DNA of 64,000 bases from Spongilla lacustris (GCA_949361645.1 OX442419.1:9454976-9518975), one strand, 5' to 3'. Positions 1-10,481 are shown, counted from the first letter of the stretch. Translations and numbers: made by a program. Notes: a model not told the origin generated them from the letters alone.

Positions 1-933
1 TTCCAGCAGAGTGCTTAATAATTATATGATACTTCTTGTATTTTCAAAACGTTGGGATGCTATGTTAGTGTGGATGTAAAAACACCAAGCCCCTTTCGTA
101 TCATGGGTGCTTACAGTTAGTTACGTTCATTAAATGTAATTCTTAAAATGGTAAAAAAAAATTCTTTTCAAATCATCAGCTTCATTATCCATGCAAGTAC
201 ACACAGAAGTGTTGAATAAAAATTTCATAAACATAGTATTAAAATACGAATAATAAGCTCACATTGCATGTTGCTATGACAAATTTTGATTAAATTGGTT
301 TGATTGATAAGTGCACTGCGCTAAATCAGAATCTCAAGATATGGGCGCTTTTACTACATAAGCAGCAGAGTCTGAAAATAATCTAGCTAAAGAACCCACG
401 GCAACGATAAGGTGCGTTTTATATAGAACACCTCTTTAACACTCTCTACCTACGTAAAAAAAAGTGAAAAACATATCTTTGTAACATTAAGGCAAATAAA
501 TATGACGTCCCACTGTCATAAAAGCTATTAGCTTTCACGATAATCGCGTTCGTGGAGGCTTCGAGACAACACCCTGCGCATCGTCTGATTGCCCTCATAC
601 TTAAATGAGTAATGCAACTAGGTGTCCTTAATGCCTTCATATGTATTTCATGGAACCCATTCAATGCGCTACAAAATTCTATAACCAGCAAACCATACCC
701 TTCTTTGACACGCCCACAACTTACTACTGCGAATCATTTCACCGTATTCAACGAATAGCTAATGCTAAAAGAAGCCATGGGCTACCTTTATAGAATATAG
801 CAAGCACAACAGAACTCGAAACCAGCACAAACAATCGATCGCCACAAATCAATCCTCTCCGGCAGTCAAAAATTACGGCACAATTTTTGGGAGACACGGT
901 AGTTACGTGATTTATCCAAGTAGCTAGCCAGGT
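1..933. other. No recognisable gene
   Basis: AT-rich sequence with only short chance ORFs on both strands. No domain motif, exon with splice sites, tandem repeat or TIR was recognised here. Confidence 0.5.
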
Positions 934-1689
934 CAAGGGCGGATCCAGCGAGGGGGTCATGGGGGTCCGGACCCCCCCCCCCTCAGGACCCATGATGAAT
1001 ATAATTACTATTAATACCCCAGTCACGTGCGCATAAAGGTGCTCGGTGCATTGTTCCTCGACGATGAAATCGTCGCTTTGCATTCTTCGTATATCATATA
1101 GCCTTGATATAGGCGTCGGAAGGTATATTACGAAATTTAACCTGGTCCTGGGGGGGGGGGGGGGGGGGGGGGCGGAGCCGGCTAATTTAACTTCATACAA
1201 TGACATCGTTCGTACACACGACAGTGACATAGAGACAATATACTATCTCTGGTGACGCGTAAAATTGCATGCGTCGCCTATGTGATTCCCGCGATTTTTT
1301 TCTTTCTATGACTCACTTGAGCTAGGTGGTTTTCAAACTGCAGGTTATATAGGTCCGCTGAAAATTTATGCAGCTGATGTACAGGGGACGAAATCGAAAT
1401 TGAATACTGTTCATTGCTTGAAGTAGGTTATCTGAGTATGATGCAAATTTTTAGTGGCTCAAGTATCGAAGTAACTAAGCGCACGTGCAAATCTGACGAA
1501 ACTGACAGATTAAACACACCCATTTAAAATCCACATAAGCCTGGGAAAAAGAACAAGTTCAACTGAGTGCAAGTGATCCATGCAATCTCTCTATGGAATA
1601 ACATGCACACAAAAAATTGCGCGCGCCCCTCCCCTCATCTATTATTCATGTCGGACCCCTCCCTCGCCGAATTCCTGGATCCGCCACTG
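934..1689. mobile_element. Non-autonomous DNA transposon (MITE-like), 756 bp
   Basis: The left end reads CAAGGGCGGATCCAGCGAGG. The reverse complement of the right end reads CAGTGGCGGATCCAGGAATT. Both continue into G-rich sequence with a shared GGGTCCG(G/A)AC, giving an imperfect terminal inverted repeat of roughly 40 bp. The pentamer CAGGT lies immediately outside both ends (929-933 and 1690-1694) and looks like a target-site duplication. There is no transposase ORF. The interior holds a C11 run (972-982) and a G23 run (1150-1172). A second copy of the same end (TGGATCCGCCACTG) occurs at 6741-6754, so this is a dispersed family. The superfamily cannot be assigned from the sequence; a 5-bp duplication alone is not diagnostic. 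Confidence 0.72.
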
Positions 1690-1709
1690 CAGGTTGTGTG
1701 TTGGGGGTT

Positions 1710-1734
1710 GGGGGGGGGGGGGGGGGGGGGGGGG
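1710..1734. repeat. Poly-G run (G25)
   Basis: An uninterrupted run of 25 G, preceded by GGGGG-TT, lies 20 bp outside the MITE at 934-1689. It could form a G-quadruplex or simply be an unstable mononucleotide run. Confidence 0.85.
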
Positions 1735-2453
1735 CACAATTAGAGGCGCAAGTACAGTTATACATTGTACTGTCATACAGATGAGTTAGTTTCAAGAATG
1801 ACAGCACTAAAGAAATGACTACTAATGCTCGCTATTGGTCAGTCCACAACCCTGTGATAAGCGCTCCTCCTGCATTGTGCTAGAGTGTGATTGTGTGGCA
1901 GCTGGTACTTCCTGAGATTACAGATATGTACTTGTGTGTATGTGGAAGTGGAGGTGGGGGAGCGGTGTGATGGTGCCTGTGTATGTGTGGAGGAATGTAC
2001 CATTGCTGCTATACTTCCCATTCGGTTGTATTTGAATGTGCTGTGCATTAACCTCCACACTTGAAACTGATGCCTAAAATCACCACACACATCAGTGCTA
2101 AGATTACATTGGGGGCGGTTAATCACGAGGAATCGAAATTTATTTTTATGCAAAGCAAAGGTCAAAGAAATGGTGAGTTTCATATACTAAGAGTATAACT
2201 AACGTTTGCTGACCGCGGTGTATAATCCTCCCTCCAGTGCCGACCTCCTTCTGTGATGCATCACCTGCCACATGTCTCTCTTCACCTCCCCCTTTTCCCC
2301 TCAATCCCTCCTTTCTCCCCCTCTCATCTCCTCCATCCCTCCCCCACCCTACCGCGTTACTGGTCCCTGTTGCATGCACCTCTGTAAAATTAAAGAATTG
2401 AATTTTGAATTGCTTCACCAACTGACGATTATACATGTACATATAAAACTCTG
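1735..2453. other. Non-coding stretch, pyrimidine-rich patch
   Basis: No gene recognised. A C/T-rich patch runs about 2276-2350 on the plus strand. This stretch lies 3' of the HNH gene on the minus strand and may include its 3' UTR, but no clear polyadenylation site could be assigned. Confidence 0.4.
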
Positions 2454-3271
2454 TCAAAAAGCTTCGACAAGTTGCATCTGAGGGATGCAGAAATCTGAAC
2501 CTGGATCATCAAAATTTTCGTCGTATTCAGCAGCAGCAGCACGCAAATTTTTCATTAGAGATAATGCAATGTGAAAATCCAAAAGAGCAGGATGCGGTGG
2601 TTGGAAACGTGATGATGATGGCGTTACCCATAATAATTGACCATCATGAGCTTGGTATTCAATATTAATAGCAACAACAGTATAAGTTTTGGTGTCTGCT
2701 TCATATTTGATTGCAATGTCACCAGCATCAAATGCATGATGAAAATCAGGGGTTAAGATTAATCCATTCCTCACGTCATTAATCTTGTTGGGTAAACTTT
2801 CTATTACGCGTCTGGTATCATTTGGGAGACTATCCTTTCTATTCCAATAAGCTATGGCAACAATATGACATGCTTGCACGTAATTTGTATTTCCAGTAAT
2901 CACACAGGTGCATTGATCTCTAGCATTCACGTGCATTGAAAAGTTATTTCTTCGTGGACTTTGAGATGGACTTTCAATTGAATTTCGACGGCTTCTGGGT
3001 ATGATTGAAAGATTACTATATATGTCGGAGATACAAATTTCTTTAGAAGTGCTTTGTTTTGCAGTGATAGTATAGTTTCCAGGTGGTATAAGTGAAGTCA
3101 AGTTGATATCCATAATTTCATTAGCGCCATCCTGTTTAATGTCATAGTCTTCGATTTTAAAGTGACCACAAACAGAAGTCATAAACAAATATATTCGATG
3201 CCACTGTCGACCACAGGAATAGCTGTTAAGGTTCAACACCACTTTGCGGTCATTGTTGTAAAAAGTAATGT
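2454..3271 (-). CDS. HNH-nuclease (HNH_2-like) protein, 3' terminal exon
   Basis: This is a single long exon read on the minus strand. Its upstream edge is a strong acceptor (TATTTTCAG/A at 3271), which makes a splice start more likely than the longer ORF's upstream ATG. The stop is TGA at 2454-2456. About the last 150 residues carry an HNH-type layout: a CTCVITG segment, then ACHIVAIAYW (first His), RNGLILTPDFHHAFDAGDI (Asn, then the final His), followed by a hydrophobic tail. This resembles the HNH_2 family of eukaryotic HNH endonucleases, which use a beta-beta-alpha metal fold to cut DNA. The first ~120 residues (TFYNNDRKVVLNLNSY...) are not recognised. The 5' exon or exons were not identified, so the entry is partial. 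A degenerate copy of the core lies at 5108-5205. Function in the host is unknown; a defence or mobile-element origin is possible. Confidence 0.65.
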
Positions 3272-4335
3272 CTGAAAATAAAGGCATCAATATTAACAGA
3301 CATAAGCTATGGTGATGGTTATCACACAATAATGAAGATCCCAGTGAGAGAGAATGAGTATGGGATTGTATGGGCACGCAAGTGATCTTGGCTTAATGAT
3401 GTACGATCGTGTGTCACCACAATGATAAGCTGTTACTTATACCCCTTAAAAAAAACGAAAGGGGTTACCCCATGCAGAGGTCACCCACAAGACAGAGCAT
3501 ACACTGATAATAACTAAGAGGTAAATGATACTAGCAATCACTTAATTGCAACTGCATGAATATCATAAAACACTGTTTATTTGTACATGTCACTTTCTAC
3601 CAGTCTGTAGACTTGGAATGAAGAGTTCACTATTAATCCTAATCATGGCATCTTAGGCATTTGAGGTGTATTGTGGTTTCGGTTTATTACAAGGTGATCG
3701 GTTCTCTGTTTTTAATTTTTGCTATTTTTAACTGTCATGTCATTAGAACCTAATAACTTTAAAGTCGGTTAGATAAGAGATTCCTCTGTTTGTAGCACAC
3801 TGGTAAGGTATGTGGAACATACTGTGAGCAAATGGCTTGGTTATCTATAGATGTGTGGAACCTACCTACTGAATTGATATAGGCAATAAAAACCCTATAA
3901 ACACATGTACACATTTTGTGCACGCCGCTGAACAGTGCTAGTGTACACAAGCACCGTATTTACGATTCTAAAAACATGATTTTTTTGTGGAGCCTACTAA
4001 TATATGTACAACTCCTGGGGTTCTTTCATATCCCTTCTTCTTACCTTGTTGCAGAATCTTGTGTTCTTGCAGTACAGAAACGTTTGGTTTCTTAAAAGTA
4101 GAACCTACGAATGGGATGAATGGACACATCAATAGACATAGACAGTCCTTTTTCTGCATTGATTTGTGTGGAACCTCGAAATGCGGACTCCCTGACTCCC
4201 TCTACAGACACCTTGATAAACAAGGACACTATCTCTTACGGTTTGTTGTATGCTGTATTTATTGTCAAAGTTTTATTGAACTGTTGTTGTTGTATACATG
4301 TAAAATGAAATATTGCACAGAATGAAATATTAATT
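3272..4335. other. Intron or intergenic sequence
   Basis: No convincing exon. Short ORFs on both strands have no recognisable domains. It contains the dispersed 29-bp motif listed separately (3456-3484). Confidence 0.4.
3456..3484. repeat. Dispersed 29-bp motif, copy 1
   Basis: The words CGAAAGGGGTTACC and CATGCAGAGGTCAC are repeated at 10453-10481 with one mismatch over 29 bp. Both copies are preceded by a poly-A tract. This looks like the shared end of a dispersed element whose limits I cannot define. Confidence 0.6.
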
Positions 4336-4357
4336 CGAGGTCATTCTCACTTGGTAC

Positions 4358-4441
4358 TTGTTTGCCACTGCCATATATTATAGATTTCTTTTCGTCATTG
4401 AATTGTATTATATCTGGCTTATGAATAGCATCTGTGTCGGA
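4358..4441 (-). CDS. Possible 84-bp internal exon, unrecognised
   Basis: On the minus strand a pyrimidine-rich acceptor (TTTGCAATCAG/T) precedes an 84-nt open segment encoding SDTDAIHKPDIIQFNDEKKS and eight more residues. It ends at a possible donor (CAAACAA/GTACCA). The length is a multiple of three and the peptide composition looks coding, but the donor is weak and no family is recognised. It lies between the HNH exon and the degenerate HNH copy on the same strand, so it could belong to either gene or to none. Confidence 0.22.
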
Positions 4442-4602
4442 CTGATTGCAAAGACGAGAATTGGAAAGGTATGTACCGCGCAAGAGTGTTAATATTAACC
4501 ATTAAGTGTACTTTTGGGATCAATTGTAATTTAGTCCAATATAATTTGGACCCAACTTAATCTACTTCATTTCTGAAGCAATATACCATTTTGTCAAATG
4601 AA

Positions 4603-4663
4603 TCTCACATCATCTCACATGACATCTCACATCATCTCACATCTCCTCACATGCAACTCACAT
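4603..4663. repeat. Short (CATCTCACAT)n tandem repeat
   Basis: About five degenerate copies of a CATCTCACAT-type decamer. Confidence 0.7.
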
Positions 4664-4918
4664 TTCTCTCACTAACAGCGCCATTACGAACGTACGCGTG
4701 CTATTATTAAGGGTCACGCATGCGCAATGAAATAGACACAGCCAGATGATCCAGCTCAATGTAAAAAAAAAAGCCTAACCCACAACACAACATGGATAAA
4801 GTTGATCCAATTATCACAGCTCAGACTACGTTTTGAAACCGGGAGCATTTGAACTGAGTAGTATCTGCTATAGCTTCCATTTCTGTATCATTTTAATATG
4901 CCCAGTCTACATTATCAA

Positions 4919-5140
4919 AGATGACCATACTGGATGATGGCCACACTAGATGATGACCACATTGATGAGCCAAACTCTACATCATGACCACACTGGATGG
5001 TGACCACAATGACCATAGCAGATGATGACCACACAAGATGAGATGATGATCACACAAGATGACCACACAAGATGATGACCACACAAGATAATGACTACAC
5101 TAGATGATGACCACAGTAAATGATGACCACACCACCAGAT
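4919..5140. repeat. GATGATGACCACAC minisatellite
   Basis: Degenerate tandem copies of a 12-17 bp GATGA(T)GACCACAC(A/T) unit. The array abuts, and seems to have eroded, the end of the HNH-like fragment at 5108-5205. Confidence 0.75.
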
Positions 5141-5205
5141 TTGACCACTATCAAATGCTTTATCCAAATTAGGACATAAGAGTAATCCATTCCTCACTTC
5201 TTTTG
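5108..5205 (-). pseudogene. Degenerate HNH-nuclease fragment
   Basis: Read on the minus strand from an acceptor-like AACCAAAAG, the segment encodes EVRNGLLLCPNLDKAFDSGQ. This aligns with the RNGLILTPDFHHAFDAGDI core of the intact HNH exon at 2454-3271. The histidine expected before AFD is replaced (LDKAFD instead of HHAFD), and the frame then runs into the GATGACCACAC minisatellite. It is best explained as a decayed paralogue or partial duplication. It is too short to say whether transcription persists. Confidence 0.6.
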
Positions 5206-5333
5206 GTTAGAAATAGTAGGTTTGAATGACATAATCTATTTATGTTAGAATTAATGTGTACCACGTGAGCATTTGTTTCCATTTGGGGTTCAACTACTCG
5301 TACCCAGTACCCAGGCAGTATATAGTGAAATTA

Positions 5334-5980
5334 CAATTAAACCAGGACTCTGAAACTCTAGCATTGTTAACATGGCCGACATTGGGCAAAGCAGGAAGAA
5401 AAAAACAGAGATTGCTCATGCCTGGTGTCCCAGCAAGCTGCATTTACAGTCCCATGAGGAAAGGATGCAAACTGACAGAGTTATTCACATGCACCCTACT
5501 GCTAACTTATTACACCAGGACTCTGAAAATCTAGCATTGTTAACATGGCCGACATTGGTGGGCGAAGCAGGGGGTTAAAGTTTAAATAAAACAGAGATTG
5601 CTCATGTCTGGTGTCCCAGCAAAGTACATTTACAGTACCATGAGGAGAGGATGCAAACTGACAGAGTTATTCACATGCACCCTACTGCTAACTTATTAAA
5701 CCAGGACTCTGAAAATCTAGCATTGTTAACATGGCCGACATTGGTGGGCGAAGCAGGGGGATAAAGTTTAAATAAAACAGAGATTGCTCATGTCTGGTGT
5801 CCCAGCAATATACATTTACAGTACCATGAGGAAAGGATGCAAACTGACAGAGTTATTCACATGCACCCTACTGCTAACTTATTAAACCAGGACTATGAAA
5901 ATCTAGCATTGTTAACATGGCCGACATTGGGCGAAGCAGGGGAAAAAACAGAGATTGCTCATGCCTGGTGTCCCAGCAAG
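5334..5980. repeat. Tandem repeat, about 173-186 bp unit, ~3.5 copies
   Basis: The block starting ACCAGGACTCTGAAA recurs at about 5341, 5514, 5700 and 5886 (spacings 173, 186, 186). Each copy holds CATGGCCGACATTGG, a GAAGCAGGG segment, GCTCATG(C/T)CTGGTGTCC, and CATGCACCCTACTGC. The first copy lacks about 13 bp present in the others. No coding function is evident. Confidence 0.85.
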
Positions 5981-6319
5981 GTGCATATGTAGTGATGTAT
6001 GTAAGACATGTGTGATGCCATATGCAATTCCTCCATAATCAATCGTCACAATTACATCATTAAACATACAAACAGCAGATGAAAGTTGAGCAGCATTATG
6101 CTCTACAGCAGTGTATGAACAACGATGTAAAAACAAGATGCAGGTCAACATCAGATGACAGATCTGATGAGCACACTTAAATTTAGGACTGTTGTATTTT
6201 TCATCATGATTTTTCCCTTGCTTACACTACTATTGCCTGCAAATCCTATATACCACCAACCATAAAAACAGCATTGCCAGAGCTAGTGGAACAAAATCAA
6301 ACATACAACTCAACAATCT

Positions 6320-6612
6320 CTAGCGGCAGGACTTTTGTTGTAGATGTATGTGGAATTCGAAATTTTTTGCATTCATGGCACAGAAAACAGGTGGAGCACT
6401 GAAATCGATTTCCACAGAGATGATGTGTACGAATATTGCATCATTTTTCTCAGCTGGTACAAAACAGCTAATAGTACTAGTAAATACAGATAACATAGAT
6501 AGCTCACCATCCGATTTCATTCTTTTGGCTAAAGGGGCATCATCTATACGATGAGATGAAATAAACATAAATCCACATTTGCAACACACGTTTGTAATTA
6601 ACATGTTATCTC
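6320..6612 (-). CDS. Possible terminal exon, unrecognised
   Basis: On the minus strand a good acceptor (CTGAACTTAG/GAGATAAC) opens a frame that runs to a stop at 6320-6322. The peptide includes NVCCKCGFMFISSHRIDDAP and FCAMNAKNFEFHIHLQQKS. A CC-x-C cysteine cluster is visible but no domain can be assigned. It lies just downstream of the coiled-coil exons on the same strand and could be their 3' continuation. The intervening transposon end at 6741-6754 makes the link uncertain. Confidence 0.32.
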
Positions 6613-6659
6613 CTAAGTTCAGAAAAGGGTGACCATGAGGGGAGGGGAGGGGATCTGTA

Positions 6660-6754
6660 TCGTCATGCGCACCGTAAGAAGTCATGAATTTTTAATAACA
6701 GGTTTTGCGGGGGGAGGGGGGGATAACCAGGCTGCCCCCCTGGATCCGCCACTG
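6660..6754 (-). mobile_element. Truncated copy of the GGATCCGCCACTG-end MITE
   Basis: The right end CCTGGATCCGCCACTG matches the terminal sequence of the element at 934-1689, and G-rich sequence precedes it. No matching left TIR was found, so the left limit is only approximate. The end falls exactly at the donor side of the coiled-coil exon at 6758-6902. Confidence 0.5.
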
Positions 6755-6757
6755 TAC

Positions 6758-7257
6758 CATTATCTTCAAATTGCTTTCTGTGTATCATTGTCAGCTGTTC
6801 CTGTACAAAAGTCTGCTCTTTCTGTAGCTGAGTCTTCTCTTCCTGTAGATAAGTCTGCATATCCAGTAGCCGAGTCAGCCTTCCCTGTAGCAGCTGAATT
6901 TGCTGCACATAAAAAAAAAAGAAATAATTGGCCAAGGTGTAGAACATAAATAGCAGTAACATTAAAAAAAAAAATACAATGTCCGACCAAAAATACAAAA
7001 CTCTTGGCCAAGGTGTAGAACATAAATAAAAGCAGATACAATCCCACCCACCCTGATATCCACAACAAATCTTGTACCTCGTTATCTCCAGCCTGCTTCA
7101 GCTCTTCAATTTCTCTTTCCAGCTTCTTCTCTTTCTCTTTCAGCTCCTCCTTTTCACTTTTCAGCTTCTGCTCTTTCTCTTCCAGCATCTCCTCTTTCTT
7201 TTCCAGCTTCTTCTCTTTCGCTTTTAGCTCCTCCTTTAGTTGGTCACATTTCCTCTT
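6758..7257 (-). CDS. Coiled-coil protein, two internal exons (partial)
   Basis: The upstream exon on the minus strand is 7078-7257 (180 nt, acceptor AAATTAG/AAGAGG, donor GAG/GTACAAG). It encodes a Lys/Glu-rich heptad stretch such as KSEKEELKEKEKKLEREIEE. The next exon is 6758-6902 (145 nt, acceptor TTATGTGCAG/CAAATT) and continues with QIQLLQGRLTRLLDMQTYLQ and then a Gln-rich helix. Both exons join in phase 0 and predict one continuous coiled coil of about 108 residues. It is probably a structural or oligomerisation segment; no family can be named. The donor of the second exon (AATG/GTACAG) overlaps the end of a transposon copy, so splicing there may have been altered by insertion. The gene's 5' and 3' exons are not identified. 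Confidence 0.5.
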
Positions 7258-7433
7258 CTAATTTCATCATTATGTTAAATAAAAATGATACACAAAAGAA
7301 CATGAAAAGTACCACACAATTTCTATCACATGCGAAAACACAGTACAACCCCAAAAATGGGTAAGAAGAAAATTCATCATTTATTGGTGTACATTATCAA
7401 GTATGGTATATATATATTATTATATATATATAT

Positions 7434-8990
7434 GGGACAGTTTCCGAGAAAACTGCCCTTCGCATTTATATATAAAATGTTATATAAATGCCTTTCGTTT
7501 GAATCGCTATATCTTCCGAACGGTTAACGCTATCAACATCCTATTTTCAATATTTCATACCACACCATTTCTCTATATTAAAATACTTTTTGGGGTCTTG
7601 CACTTGCTCCGTGCCAGTATTGCAACGTTCGATACCCCACCGGGTTCAAACCCATCATAACTTTCTGTAGGAGTAATGAAATCGCTTCAAATTTGGTTTG
7701 TAGGTGGAGAGGTCGTATACCTATCTATTTATTCTGTTCGTTAATTTTTATGCCATCTGTTACAGAGATACAGTTGAACCACGTTTTCCCGCTTGATTCG
7801 CGCCAATGTTATAATCCCCGCCTCCCCATACATTGAGCGGAACGCAATTTGCCCAAATCATTGGCGCGAATCGAGCACGAAAATGTGCACGTAGTTTGTT
7901 CAACTGTATCTCCGTAATGGATGGCATAAAAATCAACGAACAGAACAAATCGATAGGTATAGGACCTCTCTACCTACAAACCGAATTTGAAGCGATTACA
8001 TTATTTCTACAGAAAGTTATGTTGGGTTTGAACCCGGTGGGGTATCGGACGTTGCAGTACTGGCACGGAGCAAGTGCAAGACCCCAAAAGGTATTTTACT
8101 ATAGAGAAATGGTGTGGTATGAAGTGTTGAAAATAGGATGTTGATAGCGTCAACCATTCGGAAGATATAGCGATTCAAATGAGAAGCATTTATATAACAT
8201 TTTATATATAAATGCGTTACATAAATGCTTCTCGTTTGAATCGCTATATCGTCCGAATGGTTAAGGCTATCAACATCCTATTTTCAGCACTTCATACCAC
8301 ACCATTTCTGTATGGTAAAATACTTTTTTGGGTCTTGCACATGCTCCTTGCCAGTATTGCAACATTCGATACCCCACCGGGTTCAAACCCGCCATAACTT
8401 TCTGTAGGAGTAATCAAATCGCTTCAAATTCGGTTTGTAGGTGGAGAGGTCCTATACCTATCGATTTGTTCTGTTCGTTAATTTTTATGCAATCCGTTAC
8501 GGAGATGCAGTTGAACAAACTACGTGCACATTTTCGCGCTCGTTTCGTGCCAATGATTTGGGCAAATTGCGCTCCGCTCAATGTATGGGGAGGCGGGGAT
8601 TATAGCATTGGCGCAAATCAAGTGGGAAAACGTGCACGTAGTTTGTTCAACTGTATCTCCGTAACAGATGGCATAAAAATTGACGAACAGAAGAAATCGA
8701 TAGGTACAGGACCTCTCTACCTACAGACCGAATTTGAAGCGATTTCATTACTCCTACAGAAAGTTATGGCGGGTTTGAACCCGGTGGGGTATCGAACGTT
8801 GCAATACTGGCAAGGAGCAAGTGCAAGATCCCAAAAAGTATTTTACCATAGAGAAATGGTGTGGTATGAAGTGTTGAAAATAGGATGTTGATAGCATTAA
8901 CCGTTCGGAAGATATAGCGATTCAAACGAGAAGCATTTATATAACATTTTATATATAAATGCGAAGGGCAGTTTTCTCGGAAACTGTTCC
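7434..8990. mobile_element. Nested palindromic MITE (two head-to-head units), 1557 bp
   Basis: The ends are GGGACAGTTTCCGAGAAAAC and its near-complement (reverse complement of right end: GGAACAGTTTCCGAGAAAAC), flanked by TATATA on both sides, so a TA target site is likely. The element is organised arm-middle-arm', arm-middle'-arm'. Each arm is about 330 bp; arms run about 7434-7770, 7910-8205, 8207-8510 and 8645-8990. The two middles (about 7771-7909 and 8511-8644) are inverted relative to each other. The whole is therefore one long inverted repeat centred near 8212, with each half itself an inverted repeat. No transposase is encoded; the ORFs inside are mirror-image shadows. A diverged arm lies at 9623-9769. 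Confidence 0.82.
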
Positions 8991-8999
8991 ATATATATA

Positions 9000-9603
9000 C
9001 AGGGTGTTTCACAATCAAGGAAAATTGTTTATAAAATAACCACAAGCAGTTAACTAACTTAAAATTATTTAGCAATGCTCTATTAACTTGAGCTTAAATG
9101 TTGATGTAAACAAACTAAATATTAGTTTAATAATTAATTAATAAAATCAAAAATAAATAAATAATCAAAACGAATTAATGATTCCTGATAACACCCAATT
9201 ACAACATACCATTTTAGAGGCATCTCAAAGCTCCAACATTTCCTCGAATTTTAATAATATCAACTTGGCCGAATTTATTAATAAATTCAAACCACTAAAT
9301 CGAGATACAATGGCCCCTAAATCAAGTACATTGCGAAAATCAAGATTTCAATCTTGAATAACTTCTAAATGGAAGCAGTTACTTAAGTACAGTTTGCATC
9401 TTTTAACTAACCACCAGCCCTACATTTAATAACATTAATTGAAATGAATAGAGAATTATTGTTAATTAACCATGAAAGATAATATTAATTTTATTTCACC
9501 AGCATGTCTTCTTTTGCTGTTAGAACTATTAGCAACAATTACCAGTTAATTAACTGCTTGTGGTTAATTTATAAACAATTTTCCTTGATTGTGAAACACC
9601 CTG
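9000..9603. mobile_element. MITE with ~55-bp TIRs, 604 bp
   Basis: The left end CAGGGTGTTTCACAATCAAG is matched by the reverse complement of the right end. Near-identity continues about 55 bp, through CCACAAGCAGTTAA. Both ends are embedded in TATATA, consistent with a TA target duplication of the Tc1/mariner type. The interior is AT-rich with no coding capacity. It sits 9 bp from the right end of the palindromic MITE, using the same TA-rich tract. Confidence 0.85.
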
Positions 9604-9622
9604 TATATATATATATATATAT

Positions 9623-9769
9623 GAGACAGTTTCCTATGTTTTATAAAAATAATCCTGTTATAAAGTTCTTTTGAATCGCTATACATGTATCTCCCAAAGG
9701 CTAAAGGCTATCGACCTCCTATTTTCAACAGTTCATAGTACACCATTTCTTTATAATAAAAGTTGGCTT
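9623..9769 (+). mobile_element. Diverged arm of the palindromic MITE
   Basis: It begins GAGACAGTTTCC after a TATATA run and then matches the arm of the 7434-8990 element in order (TTTGAATCGCTATA, CTATCGACCTCCTATTTTCA, ACACCATTTCT) with many substitutions. No inverted partner is present, so it is an old fragment. Confidence 0.6.
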
Positions 9770-10072
9770 TCCAAATTTGTAAGCTAACCTTCCCGTGAGG
9801 ATAGGGCAGTGCCGGGCCTAGTTTGGAGTGTCATTGAACATCAATCACACGCCCAGACAGCTACGGAATACATTACTCAGTTTCAGTATACAGTTTTATA
9901 TTATAATGTACAGGGCATCACTAGTCTGCCTGGGTCCATATTGGTGGCTGTGAGTGATACTGGTCATATCGTCAGTCTTTAGGTAAAAGCAAGCGACTTG
10001 TGCATCCAATATCCACAAGTTAACCTAGTCACACATGGGGGTGGGGACAGTTCTACCAACAGAGATGGGAGA
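9770..10072. other. No recognisable gene
   Basis: Nothing with a motif or splice pattern was recognised. Confidence 0.4.
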
Positions 10073-10306
10073 TGTAAGGACAACCAGCCACGGACCGATG
10101 CAGCATTACCCCTTCCTGGTCTTCATTCTTCTCATCAATGCTACTTTCTCTGTAAGAACAACCAGCCACGGACCGATGCAGCATTACCCCTTCCTGGTCT
10201 TCATTCTTCTCATCAATGCTACTTTCTCTGTAAGAACAACCAGCCACGGACCGATGCAGCATTACCCCTTCCTGGTCTTCATTCTTCTCATCAATGCTAC
10301 TTTCCC
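10073..10306 (-). repeat. 3 x 78-bp tandem repeat with exon-like content
   Basis: Three almost identical 78-bp copies begin at 10073, 10151 and 10229. The period is 26 codons and both strands stay open. On the minus strand each copy reads ESSIDEKNEDQEGVMLHRSV plus six residues. Each also contains an acceptor-like TTGTTCTTACAG/AGAAAG and a possible donor at GGG/GTAATG, so each could be a duplicated mini-exon. Open frames on both strands are expected for any such repeat, so coding is unproven. Confidence 0.6.
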
Positions 10307-10452
10307 CATCATTATCAGACTGCATTTTCCTTCACAGAAGCACTGAGTCAAGGGTACGAACAAAGGTGGGACTTTGAAAATATCGCTAAGTGTACACGCC
10401 TCAAAAAGCAGGACCACCATACACTGTAACAGTTAAAAAAAAAAAAAAAACA

Positions 10453-10481
10453 CGAAAGGGGTTACCACATGCAGAGGTCAC
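10453..10481. repeat. Dispersed 29-bp motif, copy 2
   Basis: It matches 3456-3484 with one mismatch and likewise follows a poly-A tract. Confidence 0.6.

Noticed and set aside
4982..5197. 71-codon ORF as a separate gene
   Set aside because: Its start matches the HNH core but the rest is the GATGACCACAC minisatellite; recorded as a pseudogene fragment.
6320..7257. One continuous gene from the coiled coil through the CC-x-C exon
   Set aside because: Strand and order fit, but the transposon end between them and the unclear donor prevent a supported join.
7403..9075. Plus- and minus-strand ORFs (e.g. 187 codons at 8328)
   Set aside because: They mirror one another across the palindrome and match the MITE arms; no transposase motif.
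10035..10346. Plus-strand ORF HYPFLVFILLINATFSVRTT repeated
   Set aside because: It is the opposite strand of the 78-bp repeat; both strands are open simply because the period is a multiple of three.
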